A program made the position numbers and the translations under genes. Positions 11,719-23,739 of a stretch of 64,000 bases of DNA are shown here, in pieces. Source of the stretch: Aspidiotus rigidus (taxonomy: Eukaryota; Arthropoda; Insecta; Hemiptera; Diaspididae); contig JAVHKY010000001.1 of the NCBI GenBank assembly GCA_035079385.1, positions 11,804,501 through 11,868,500 on the forward strand, given 5' to 3'. The notes below the pieces were generated by a model. It searched no databases and was not told the origin of the DNA. It was given only the letters and a program-made list of their open reading frames with translations. Position 1 is the first letter of the stretch, and each line of letters starts with the position of its first letter.

Positions 11719-12809
11719 GATAACGAGTGCACTTCATTTCTACGGTTGTATAAATACGTCGTGTGTTCTGTAAGTAGAAGAAAAAAAAAAAATATATATA
11801 TATATATTTTTTTATCAGATTAAGTTCTAGAGTTACTCCTTGTAAATTTCTGCGTGTACGTACGTACGAAAAGGAGCGTAAATATTTGTTGAAAAGGGTG
11901 AAAAAAAAATCGTCGTGATGTCTGATAATTTACAGAGTTCGCCTTGAAAAAGCCTTTTGACATTTTCGTCGATTTTACTCTGGAAACGTTGAAAGACCTT
12001 CCACCTGCCTCTTGTGCTAATTTTCTCTTCGAAAGAATTCGAATGTTCTAAGCGTAAAGCGAAAAAAAAAAAAAAAAGAAAAAGAAAATTCGTCGACGAA
12101 ACTCGAATACGAGAGTGATTCAGTCGACCATTTCTTCTGTAGGAATTTTTGGCCGGAGGCGATACGTGAAGATATGGTTAGCGATAAACTTTCGAGTAAC
12201 CATTCTCGAAAAACTGTTGAACCTCTGAAATATTTTCAAGGGAATTAGTTGCCTCGGAGAGGGAGGTTTTTATTACTATAAAATTTCTTATATTATGCTG
12301 TGGTTATCGATAAGTCTTTCACTGTGAGCTATTTTTCGTTTACAATATCTGTTTTCTTCGAAAATACGCGGGAAAATTTTGAGAAAATACCCCTGTAGCT
12401 GGATTAAAAAGAGGGACAGTTACCAGCTGTGAAACTTGATATTGAAAGTCCAAATTCTTGAGGTTCAAATCACTTGACCCTCCCTTTTCCTCTTGGTTAT
12501 GTAATTGTAGGATGGGGGGGGGGGGAGTGAATGTGAATGTCTGAAAAAAAAACGGTCTGGATAATTGGATTCTTTGTGTGACGAAGAGAAAACCGTTTCT
12601 TCTGATCGTTTCGTTTGGACATTCATGTTTTTTCTTCGGTTCCCTACAATTAGTTTTGAGAAGATTTCTTACTGTTTGAATTTGGTTTCCAAGTCTTCAT
12701 TCAGCGAGCCTCTTCTTCTTTTACTTTTTAAGAGCTTTTAATGTCGATAGATGGAGTTGGGAATCGATTTTGAAAATGAAGACGGTGTAGTAGAGATGGA
12801 TCGAAAGAG
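11719..12809. other. Non-coding stretch
   Basis: Contains a TA microsatellite near 11792-11810, A runs near 12065 and 12545, and a G run at about 12517-12526. Nothing coding is recognised. Confidence 0.45.
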
Positions 12810-14326
12810 GGGTTTTTCAATTGTACAAATCTACTTTATTAGTTGCTTATACAAGAGCACTTTCGCGTGTTATCCCATCAGTAGTTGTGTCGCAACTAGA
12901 GAACAAGGCCTTAACCATGAGTTTTTATAGTATAACACTGTGTTCTTATTGGCTGAAACATACTGCTTTGTGATTGGTTCAATCTATTGTTCTAAATGCT
13001 GCGTTTCTATCGGCTACCTGGATCCTGCCGTCTCATTGGTTGGTTTCGTTCTTCTTCTCTCGTCCAATCACCAGGCCGAATAATTTTTCGCTGTCAAATG
13101 TGATTACATTGTTCAAGAGGCAGGCTTTCTTCCTCTTGGCTTTTGCAATCTCCATTTGTTCCCAGAGTTTTCTTCTCTTTGTGCGATTCTCTACGTGTAT
13201 GACTTCAAATGTGCCCTCTCCATCGTGGTTTTCCTCGTTACAGTGTTTCCCAAACAGTGACTTGCCATCTTCTTTCTCCCTCGACGTTTTGTGCTCCTTT
13301 CTCCTGATCTCAAACTTTCTCCCAGTCTCACCGATATAGATCCCCTCTCACTGTTCACAACGGAGCTTGTACACTCCGCTCAAGCTTTCCTTGTCCTTTT
13401 GTTCCGTCTGGTCATTGCTAATTCTCTTCACCATGGGTTGGTTATTCTGGATACCCACATTCACATCATAGCCAATGAACGACTTTATCACCTTGTTTGT
13501 GTACTTTCCTATATATGGTATCGATCCGGAGTACTTTCTCACTATGCTATCATGGGTTCCTTTCTTTGTTTCCATTTTTCCAAAGACTCCCTCCACCACA
13601 CATCTGCGGTAGCCATTGGCTTCTGCGATCTGCTTTACTATCTCGATCTCTTTCCTCTTCTCTTCGTTGTTCTTGAGGGTAGAAATTGCCCGATAGTAGT
13701 AGTTTTAGATTGCCGCTAACTTGTGGCTGGGGTGGTGGTAGGAGTCATTTGGGATGATGGTGTCAGTATGCGTCGGCTTCCTGTAGATTTTGTATTCTAT
13801 CCTATTGTTCTCCATTGTGAGTGTAAGGTCCAAATAGCTGATGATCTCATTGCCTTTTTCCACTGTGAATTTGATGCTCTCGTTCATCGCGTTCATTCCT
13901 GAGAGGAATAGATCCACCTGTCTATCAGTGCCTGACCACACAATTAGGATATCATCTACATATCTGGCCCAGTGTTTGATCGAGTTTCTGAACCTGCTGC
14001 CCTTCAATATCTTGTTTTCCATATCATTCATGAATATCTCCGCCAGTATTGGTGACAGTGGTGATCCCATCGCAAGTCTCCTTTCCTGACTGTAGAACCT
14101 GTTATTGAAGCGGCAGTAATTCTGGCTCAAGATCTCCTCCACTATGTTGGCGTACTTCGACCCATCGGGGTTCCCATGGTATCTGTTGTTTTTGAGCAGA
14201 GTGAGAATTTCCTCCTTCGGTATGGTACCAAACATATTAGTCACATCAAAGGATATCAGCTTGTCGTTACTCCTGATTTCCAACCTGTCCAGTTGCTCAA
14301 TCAGGAGACATCCAAAAGAAAAAATC
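12810..14326 (-). pseudogene. Penelope-like element (family A, copy 1): RT and GIY-YIG
   Basis: Minus-strand frame 14430-13705 encodes an RT palm. It has SFDVTNMF with the first catalytic Asp at residue 62, AMGSPLSPILAEIFM near 120-134, RYVDDILIVW with YVDD at 157-160, and YRKPTHTD at 216-223, all characteristic of Penelope-like elements. The same frame continues past a stop at 13705-13707 through CVVEGVFGKMETKKGT to the endonuclease segment SGVYKLRCEQ, a second stop at 13348-13350, and then EGIYIGETGRKFEIR. The GIY-YIG module is therefore cut by one nonsense codon between its GVY and YIG motifs. After it come KRRKLWEQMEIAKAKRKKA and LLNNVITFDSEKLFG, then a stop and about 200 bp of untranslated end with several ATTGG motifs. 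The first ~35 residues of the 241-codon frame are not PLE: they are read from the hAT-like repeat that begins at 14327. Two in-frame stops and loss of the N-terminal half make it inactive. Confidence 0.88.
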
Positions 14327-14770
14327 CAGAGAATTGCTGCCAGCTGGAAACCAAAACCCGAATTTTTACTGTTGAGAATGAAGGAGAAGGAGAAAGGTAG
14401 CTTCGTAAGCCAACAGCCGAAACAAGTCAATTTTTTTTAACCTTTTTAGCTTTCAGAACCACATTAAAACTCAAACAAAATAACAAAGATAAGTAAGATG
14501 GTTCCGGTTCAGTTCAGCTGTTCAGCCGTTTAGCATAGAAGCCTGTGTAGTGCGATCATCCAATGGATATTAACACAAACTGGAGAATGGTATCTTCTAC
14601 AGACGGCTCGAGGCTCCAATTCTCCTGATCGTTTCATCGTGACTTATATATTCTATAACATTGATCAGCCGAAAATCAGCAGAATTTTTCCGAAAGCCGA
14701 AGACCAAATGCGAAATTTTTCTAATTCGTAAGTTCCGGCCGGAGCTGAAATATTCGGCTGCAATGCTCTG
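14327..14770. mobile_element. hAT-like non-autonomous element, copy 1 (mate at 59221)
   Basis: The left end reads CAGAGAATTGCTGCCAGCTG and the right end, reverse-complemented, reads CAGAGCATTGCAGCCGAATA, so the outer ends match imperfectly. The interior aligns with the reverse complement of 59221-59783, including TTCAGTTCAGCTGTTCA, ACACAAACTGGAGAAT and CTGATCGTTTCATC. GCCGAAAGCCGAAG lies near one end in both copies. The CAG-type ends suggest hAT, but I found no clean TSD in either copy. It cuts off PLE A copy 1 on its 5' side and supplies the first codons of that open frame. Confidence 0.65.
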
Positions 14771-17700
14771 AAACAGCCTGGAATGTTAGATCTATTGTAC
14801 CCCTTAGAAAAAACCGTTCCCGTTTCTTCCCCTGTACCCGTCAAATTTGTCAGCAGAAAATAAAAATTGGAAATAGAAATATAGGTACTCAAGAGAGTGA
14901 AATGCAAACGGAAGAAATTACTCACCGGAGTAAGGATTAGAAGATCGAATTAATTCCAAAACTGGGATATTTATCTGAGAGGAGATTCTCAAAATTCATG
15001 CAGGGTGATGGTACTGTTGTCGGAAAATGAAAGGGGGGGGGGGGGTTATCGAGGCCAGGATACAAAATCGAAAACCTTGTGACTCAGAGTTTTTTCAATC
15101 TCGAGTCTGTAAAGAGGGAGGAATTAGGTGTCGTCTTCATTTCCAGCGTCGCAAGCTATTTTTCTGACCTGAGCTTGCAGAAGTCGATTTCTGTTCCGCT
15201 ACTTTCTGATATACTTTTGTCAAGTGGAATGGGTCTGACGTGAGTAAGGCTTATATCAGATCTGTCATATTTTATCTTAGATCGGGTCTGACCAGGATAA
15301 AGATTGTACAAATCTGGCTTCAATGAGGCTCATACTGGTCTGGTTAGATTTGTTTTACAGTCTGCTGTTGAACTTGAAGTTCTTCACAAATCAAAACGTG
15401 AATCATTCGAGCTACCTCAGCGTCCTTTTGTGGAATTCCCTTTCACCCAGATTTTCATATAGGCAACGTACCGTTAGATTAGTACTTTCCACCAATACAA
15501 TTTGTCCTGTGAAAGTCTCATTGGTCACGTCGGTTGTGCCCTCATATACCACAAATTATTCGTAACCACTCGCCTAGGTGGTTTTGTATAGCCGTCAGTT
15601 AACAACATTCTACAGGCAAATCCTAATTGAGTATTGAAATTATTGTTTCGTCCAATCCATCTGAATTCGATCTCCGACGTCGAAAGCGATTATTGCTAAC
15701 CGCGCGCCGCGTCCAAAATAGTGGTGAATTTCTTCGACGCCCACTCTCGCGCGATCTTTATCGAATAATATTTACAATCGTTATTTTTTCTGGCATCGAC
15801 GGTGGACCGCGCGTGGTCCTCTTCGAATGTTATTCTTTTTAATCACGCGCTGTCAATCGTCGATTACGCAACGAGATTTGTACCTGCTCTTATCTATACG
15901 CGGATTCACGTAGAAGTGCGGTCGGACGTAGAACGGTAATCGCATTCCAGAACGCAGCGCGACCGGCCGCCGTTATTTCCTTAATAACGCGCGACCTACG
16001 TACGCATTTCATTGTACAATGTTGCAAAACAAACGAAAAAGAAGTTGAGTAATATACGTGTACGGATGCTGCAGCTTTGCCTGCAACTGGCATTGAACTT
16101 CCAATCACGGTGTACACGGATTTCTTTCATGTTTATCGCTGACCGATAAATGCTAATCAGCGTAAACTGGATTTCAGACGACAGTGGACGACGTAAAATT
16201 TACATTAAATAATGCGTGTGCTGTTGTTTGTGCGGCGGTCGCGTCGTGTGCAAAGTGTTTCCAATTCTGCTATGAGGGATGAGAGAAGAGCGAGAAGGAG
16301 ACGAGAAAAAACGCATGTACGTACACAGCTTTTTTTTTTTCTTCTTTTCCTTTCTTCTCTTCAAGTGTTTCTAGAAGTGCTGCTTATAGAAACGACGACA
16401 ATGACGACAAGTACATAAACGTAAAAAGAAAAACATATGTTGTCCTTTCGTGTTCGAACGCTATTTTAATAGCGCTTGATTTGCGCGCAAATGCTGCTTC
16501 GACGAAGTATGTGCACCTCTGTCTTGTGGTGATTGTCGTGCTGAATGCTCTTCAGTCTTCGAATTCGTGTCGAGTTGTCGTATTTTCCCGGTTAAGGAGG
16601 AAAAAAGAATAAATAAAGGAAAAAAATGAGTATGACAGAATAATGTGAATATACTTACATAACTTCGAATGCGGGTAATGATGGCAATAATAATAATGAC
16701 GCGATAATCGCGCGTATCCAGGCCAACGAATAGTGAGGATAAGAGAAAGCTAAACGCGTGTTATAGAATTTGTGTTTGGAAAAAAAATATGGAAAATTTT
16801 GGAATTTCTCACGTTAGGTCTCATTTTTGTTATTTTCGAATGCTGATTAGGGCCGGAAACGACCGCGATTAGGCGTCATCTAACGGGTTGTTGATAGTGT
16901 GTCACGCTGAACGACGTATCGGAGGATATTTCAATCGTATAGCCATTCGAAGGGACATGATATTCGATTTTTATGTGCTCTTATTCGCTGAATTTGATTA
17001 CGCGAATCTGTTTTTAATGCTAAATCGCGAATATGGGCTAGCCTGACACGCGAAGGTGATTAGATTCGTGTTGACCGCGACTCTGAGTCCCGTTTTATTG
17101 CCTCTTACGAAATTATGTTAAAAAGGTATTTTGTATTTCCAATCACACGAGCTCAACTTCCGTTATCATCGTCACCTTCTAGTCCAGATCTGCTAGCTAG
17201 CTGGCGGTATCATTTCTAATGCTATTGATGAACAAACCTGTTGAAAAATAACCAATGGGCTCAAAGGAACCTGAAGACCTGATAAAGTCGAAAAATTGAC
17301 GTAATTCCCATCACTTTGTGGCGTCTCAGAAAGGCATGGTTCTGACCTACATCGAGTTTTGAGCCAATGAAGCTGGAATTGCGCGTTGTTCACCCGAGGG
17401 ATGAGAATTTGTTCGTTTTTCCATTCCTCGAAAGCTCGGTCGCATCCGGTCAACGTGCAAGCCAGCCTTACGATATGAAATCTTGGAATTTTCAAAATTT
17501 CACATTTCTAATGCTTCGTAAACTCCTCTAGCACACGCTATCACGAACCAAGCGTAGTAGCTGTTTGGTTTTTCAGATCAAGAGGTGTTTGGTACCCAAT
17601 GGATGGCGAAAAATGCTAATAACCGATTACACCGCCGCTCCATTAGTATAGCTAGACCAGTTTGTATCTGATTGAATAAACGCACAGTGAAATAATAATA

Positions 17701-19432
17701 ATAACTATAATGATAACAATAATAATACATTCTTTATCGATCGGACCGGGGTCTCCGCGTTCGTATATGTGTTCATATTCTTTAAACACCTTGTACTGTA
17801 TTTGTATAGGTTAAGTATAAAGATCTACTGTGGTTTTATGTAAATGCAAATCGGTGATGACCGATGAGATACATTACGAATGTGTGCATGCGCAATCTAC
17901 GCACTAGGCCGAGAGAGTGAATTCCTATAACCGGGGAGAGATAGGTACGTAAGTTACTTTATTACGTTAAGGAAAGGCCGGCATTTACAATAATGTTCCG
18001 ATATTACCGATACCCGTACCTGTATAGACCCTGCGACACTCTATTGTAGGTAATTTATTTGAAATCAGATCACTCGCGCGCCGTAACTTTTTACCATAAG
18101 CGCACACACAGTCGGTGCTTGTCACACATACGGTGCCGGGGTATAGTGGACACGATATTCATACAGAAGAGAATCCTATTTCCGAGGTAGGCAAGACTCT
18201 CGAATACTATTATACGCAGTATATGAGCAAAAACACTTCGTACACAATGATGTCTTCGACATCGCTGCCCACGGATTCCTATTGTATGGTAATGGTATTT
18301 TAATGCTCGAGCGGACGCAAGTCCGACGCACCAGATACAACGAATTTTGATCGGCAACATTATCATAAATTTCACATTCAAAGGAATCTGAACTCGTATA
18401 TCAACGGGGGTGGGAGGAGAAGCAGAGTGCGCCTGTTGTACTTCTGGTTGGTTTTGTTTATGGTGGTGTCGTCGGTTGTTTTGCTGCTCTTTAACAGAAG
18501 CGAGAGAGCGCGATATCGGTGGCAGCGTTCGACGTCGACGACGACGACAGCGCAGCAACCAGCAATATCATCGAGTTAATTATGTGACACATCGTTAGCA
18601 GAAAACCGCCGAGCAAGAGGAAGTTATGATCGTTCCAGAAAAACATGTGTGGCCTATATGATAATATTCCACTTTATATGTATGGATACGAATACGGAGC
18701 GCGCCGAAATCGCGGAATTTCTCATTAGAGTGAAAAGTGAAACTTTCTTGTGGGACGCTCGAGCGTAAAAGTTGGACGACTTTCGATTTGGGGCGTTGGT
18801 CGAACGTACGAGTATAAGTACGCGACCCGCGTTGTGTCTTGTTAAAACTTTTTCAAGGGTATTAGCTTACAGGCTGCACCAGTATATTGCGGCGGCGAGT
18901 ATATGAAATTCGGTGTAATTTTGTTCCCTTTAGGTTATTTGCGGTTACCGTTTGTCTGGCGAAGACGAATCGATGATGAGCCTACGTTCTTTTGCGTAAA
19001 AGACTTGCTCAAGGATTGCCAACTTTCGGTTGTAGTACATAATTATAACATTACACGGCGACCGAATGGATTTTTGAATTTAATTTGAGGTTACGTGTGC
19101 TCCCACTCGCGATTGGATGTGTTTTTCGGCTTAGAACTTTGATATTGAGCTCGATTTAATAGCTGTATTGCGTAGATAGATGCCCAAATCGTTCTCGCGC
19201 CTCGCAAAAAAGGTGGTAGATGATGAACTAAAAGAGTGCAGAAAGGATAAGGTACCAAAGCGACTGTCTATGACCATGATGTCATGTGTCTGGAGGGCGA
19301 AAGAAAGGCGTGTCTTCTCGGATGACCTTATCTTTAAAGCAAACGATACCCACTATTTCGAAAACAATTTCCTCTGTATTTCTGTGTCTCAAAATATTCA
19401 TTTCAGTTCTTAACACGACCGTAGGCCCCTTT
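14771..19432. other. Long non-coding stretch
   Basis: About 4.7 kb without a recognisable gene. It holds a G run at 15032-15044, a TCAGATC-rich patch near 15240-15330, an AAT microsatellite near 17692-17730 and an Arg-rich frame at 18558-18091 that reflects GCG/CGT trinucleotides rather than a known protein. CpG is common. I see nothing else I can support. Confidence 0.45.
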
Positions 19433-20440
19433 TCAAACTCCTTGTGCTCATATTGAGTGTGACGAGGTGTAAGTCTAGCTTAACATTGAAACAGATGAGG
19501 CCTTAAACATTAGTTTTATTGTATAAGACTGTGATCTGATTGGCTACAACAATGCTGCGTCGTGATTGGTTCATTCGCCTATTGGCTAGCAGGTTTGCTA
19601 TCACCTTATTGGTGTCCAATCACTAAACTGAATATTCTCTTATTGTAAAACGTAATTACGGTGTTTAAGAGGCTAGCTTTCCTCCTCTGTGCCTTTGCAA
19701 TTCCCATTTGTTTCCAGAAGTGTTCTTCTCTTCTTGCGGTTTTCTACTTTGACTATAGATATGCTTTGTATGGACTGCGCGAGGCCCGTGAAAAAGTGGT
19801 AGTGAGATCTCGCCCATTTAAAAACACGTCGCCCCGCCAACGTGACTGAGAGCTGCCATTTGATTAACGTTGCCGCCAAAGTGACTGAAAGAGATCTTGC
19901 TACCACTTTTCAACGAGCGTTAACACGCGTTAGCGTAGTCCATACAAAGTACTATATGGTCAAAGGTTTTCTACAAGTGTACTTTTGAATATTCCTTCAC
20001 CATTGTATCCGTGTTTGCCAAACAGTAACTTGTCCTCTGCTTCGTCTAGTGTTTCTTCAGTTCTTGGTATCCATTCTCAGCGATGTACGACTCCACTTCT
20101 TGTGTGTAGTGCATGGTCCTCCACCTCGACCACTACCGTGTCAAGATCAGGTTGTTCTGTCGGATTTTCTTCTGTAAATTTGTGAGATTCCTCAGCATTT
20201 CTTGCGTTCTTTAATTGGTTCGGCTGATATTCTCCTTGGTGTCAAACAGTATACTTTCCCAATTCTGGTTAGGTCTGCTGGTCTTTGTTTTCGAGCTTAC
20301 ACTGTGCTAATCTTTCTTGATGCTTTTTTCTGACAGTCTTCCGTCAAAGTGACGCTTGATAGGTTCTCCGTTGTGGGAGCAAAGTTGTGCTTTGATGTTG
20401 CTGTCTTTTCTTTTCTTTCTCCTTTGTTTCGGGTTATTTC
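19433..20440 (-). pseudogene. Penelope-like element (family A, copy 2), deleted and interrupted
   Basis: 19500-19746 matches the low-coordinate end of copy 1: the ATTGG-rich untranslated end, then on the minus strand VENRKKRR and the region equal to copy 1's KLWEQMEIAKAK. After a 219-bp insertion (19747-19965) the match resumes (GTTTGCCAAACAGTAACTTG corresponds to copy 1 near 13250). At about 20035 it jumps to a segment matching the N-terminal side of copy 3 (GGTATCCATTC near 20068, compare 34468), so the whole RT core is missing. It then reaches the start region, where NFAPTTENLSSVTLTED is read near 20405-20350; the same NLS..LT stretch marks the N-terminus of many Penelope-like proteins and recurs at 40100 in the opposite orientation. 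No function is retained. Confidence 0.78.
19747..19965. mobile_element. 219-bp inverted-repeat transposon inside PLE A copy 2
   Basis: The ends are CTTTGACTATAGATATG and, reverse-complemented from the right, CTTTGACCATATAGTA. Both are followed by CTTTGTATGGACT(G/A)CGC, giving terminal inverted repeats of about 34 bp. GTTTTCTA flanks both sides (19739-19746 and 19966-19973), an 8-bp TSD; read with the terminal C/G as target it could be 10 bp. Shorter inner inverted blocks include AAAGTGGTAG with CTACCACTTT and AGATCT with AGATCT. It has no coding capacity. The superfamily is unclear: 8-10 bp duplications fit hAT, P or Mutator groups, and the ends are not hAT-like. Confidence 0.82.
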
Positions 20441-23367
20441 ATCAAGTTTCATAGCTCTCACTTCGAATCTTGAAAAACTTTTTCGTCTATATTCCGACCT
20501 TTTCAATCGATGCTCGATAAATTTCATTAAATTTTCATTTTGTTTTTTCAATCACGAATCGACGAAAAGTTCACAAAATATCGAGTCTCCTACTTCAACG
20601 AATTTTCCGAGTTATTTCTTTAGTATCGAATGGTCTTTCATTGCTCTCGTACTATCCGAGTTCTAAATTTGAAACAGGTATTCGAGAGACCCATAAAAAG
20701 CTCCATAAAAGCCTTGAAATAGTTTCTTACAGGAACGAAAAACCTAATCGAAACTTTTTGTCGATCATCTAGAAAAATTTTATGGTAGAGAAGAAGGGAG
20801 GAAGGAGATTTCTATAAATTGTACGAGTAATTTGAGAACATCGCGTCGTTTGAAAAAGCTTCGAGTGGAACGAATTATAATGTTCGATATTTACCCAGAC
20901 TGTATCAATACCTATATGTGGGCAGAGAGTTTTAAAAATATCTATTCAAGAGAGAGAGAGGGGAAGAAAAATTTTTCGTAAAAATAGGTTTTCGATGCTT
21001 ACAAATTTCTCGTATTGGTTTTGTCGTCAACTTTTGAATACTTCAGCCTGCGTCCTCTTCGTGAATTTAAAAGTATAGTAGCCTTATCATAGCCAAAACA
21101 CTCCTTGGAGTATCTCGGAACACCTCGAATAAATCACTTTCTCAAATTTCACGCCAACTTCCACCTATAAGAATCGAAGAAACTTAAGAGCATTCTTACC
21201 TATTATTTCAGCTAGAAAATGAGGTTTTTATTCATCAAAAAACTGTAGGTAAGTCGAAGGAGAGTTTGATAAGACCGAGAGAACCACCGACCGGAGTTTA
21301 ATTCAATTTCACGGCAATCTAATAAATAATATTTTCCTCTTCTCTTTTTCTTCGTCGCTCAACTTTTGTATATAATATGAAAATCTCATTAACTCTTATT
21401 CACTTCGTCGAGTTTCTTCACCTTCTTATTTTTTCTCTTTATTCAATATTGCTTTGTCTTTTCTAATTCAACCGCGGTGGTACGGCGATCGTGGTATACA
21501 TACCGAAAACTTGTACGAATATACGCTGGCTACTAGTGTAGTTTTTCAATATAAACCTGTCAGAGTGAATCTCGTCGTACTTAAAAAGTTCTCGCGCGCG
21601 AAGAAGATACAATTTTTTACGATTACCGTCGTCGTTGCTACATATCTAAGAACTTTATGTACTCCGGAATATGAGGAATAAAGGAAGCGAGCGGAGGAGA
21701 GTCCAGAAGTTATTACGGATATTGGTTTCGCGTTTTTATACTCTAGCGTGTCTTTGCGAGAGCGAGTGCGTACGATATGCGTAAAATGGGTTGAATTTTG
21801 TACACAGAAACGACTCGCTGGTCCATAAAACTGAATAATAAACCGCATTAATCCGTCATTACGGCAAATTAATAACCGTGTATAAAATGCATTCTCCAGA
21901 GTGTCGGAACTCATCTTCGAACGAGAGTATCTCACATAGGGAAACTCCCAGGTGGCATTTTCGGTACCGTCTCCTTCTCTTTTTCGTCCTATATATTTCG
22001 ATGGCTGGACGAGTCAATAAAAGCTAATCAAATTCTCCAGCACATATACGCAGTACATCCTCGAAGTTCAAATTTCCACGAGATACGTTTTCGTGATAAG
22101 TTCTCATCAGTATCATGATACCCTGAGTTTTGGCTCGAATATAAAATTATTCATCGACGTAACTTTTATGAGGCGGGTTCGAGTCTTGAGACTTATTTCA
22201 TCGAATGTCCTTTTTTGCTTTGTAGAGCGTGGAAATGTTTAAAATTGATGCGGAAATTTTCGGCAACGATCTTAAGTTTGTGAGGATTTAATGCATTTTT
22301 TTGATCATTTTACAAAGTGTACGGTACCATCGGACAATTTAGAGCCCAGATTGCTTATGAAACCTTTCACGACTCGAGCAGAACGCCAACAAAGAAATGT
22401 TAAATCGGTTTCTGGAGAATAAATTACAATAAATTATCCTATCGATATCGTGTCTTTCAAAGGAGAAATTTCCTCAAACAAATTCGAAACCCTCGATCAA
22501 TTCGGAAATTTTATTTATTTTTTCTTCACAAAATACGACCAACGTTATCTTCGGATGGTTATCGTAAAATATAACTCCTCCACCACTCTTCGTATAGACT
22601 AACGTTTAGTCGTTTACAAGTTCATCTCCCTATTTTATGTTGGCAGTAGGTATACTTTATGGATTTCATTTCTTATACCTATTTTGTATCGCTAAACGAT
22701 ATTTTATTTTCGTTTAACAGGGCATCATGCGGTTTCAGGGAGATGTAAAGTCGCTATGTTCTCCCCCTTATAGTTTTCCATTTATTCGTAATTCGCTTGA
22801 TGAACGATTTTATTAATCTAACTTATGTCCTCGGAAGGATTAATTTATCATTAACTATGAAATGCTTTACGCTTCGAAGGTTAGATATGTACGAGGATAA
22901 TCGCGGAATAGTCTCGAGTATATTATGGTCGATGTATCCCACGAACAATATCGTCGTATATTAAGAAGAGGAAGAGAAAAAAAAGGACACATTTATACGT
23001 ATATGAGTGGAAAAGTAGAAATACAACGCTGAATATATCGACTACGACTGCGAACACGAAGACGGCGAATAATCATGTACATCGTACATTATAAGAAGTG
23101 CTCAAGAATGAAGTCGGCGGAGGTTATGGTTATTTTGTTTTATTGATTACCGCGCGAGTTCACGTGTGCCGTGCGTGATATCGGTGACCGTACCGGCATA
23201 GTGATACCCTCGCGTCGCGAATATTCTGAAAAATTAACCGAATAACTTTCCAAAATAGAAATCCGAACGCGATTGATGTATTTAATTATCGATACATCAG
23301 CCAAGCAAGCATCGTACAAGACGATTAATAAAACATTCGGAACGCGTGTAGAATTGAATTGCGGGGT
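20441..23367. other. Non-coding stretch
   Basis: About 2.9 kb of AT-leaning DNA with a GA microsatellite near 20949-20961. A weaker AG/GTAAGT junction lies at about 21247 without a good pyrimidine tract. The opposite-strand frames at 21454-21681 and 21546-21935 are unrecognised. Confidence 0.45.
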
Positions 23368-23560
23368 CTAGTTCTGCAAGGTGGTTTTCCGGCCACTTCT
23401 GCATTTAGAAATCTCTGCGGAGTTGAAACTTGGTGCTTCCCGATGAACAGCTGGTGACGTCATCAGCTGTGACCCTGAGGCCCTCTTGAACTCTGACGTC
23501 ATCAACCGTAAGCCCGAGCCTGATACTGAAATCTGCGAGTTCAATCCACGTGTCCTCACT
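23368..23560. repeat. Repeat patch with TGACGTCATC motifs
   Basis: GGTGACGTCATCAGCTGTGAC and TCTGACGTCATCAACCGT lie about 40 bp apart, flanked by near-repeats of GAAATCTGCGAGTT. A related patch (CTGAAATCTGCAAGTTTGAC) sits at 24412-24460, so the two bracket the LINE and MULE relics between them. The overlapping minus frames here arise from the repeat. Confidence 0.55.
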
Positions 23561-23739
23561 CTTGTAATCTATAAGTGGTTTAGTATACGTCTTCATACTG
23601 CTGTATGTTAGGCCGGGCTTCATGAAACCTAATAGTAATCGTAGTAGAGTTTAGTGTACTGTTGTAGTCAGGCCTCGGTCCGAGGATCCCATCCATCACT
23701 GTCGTCTTCTATGCATTCTCCCGTGACTGAGCATTCAAA

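Noticed and set aside
18091..18558. 155-codon Arg-rich minus frame as a nuclear protein gene
   Set aside because: The Arg content comes from CGT/CGA-type trinucleotide sequence; opposite-strand frames of similar length overlap it, and no domain or start context is visible.
21235..21260. Second recursive splice site (CTGTAG/GTAAGT)
   Set aside because: The donor half is good but the preceding bases are A-rich, without a pyrimidine tract.
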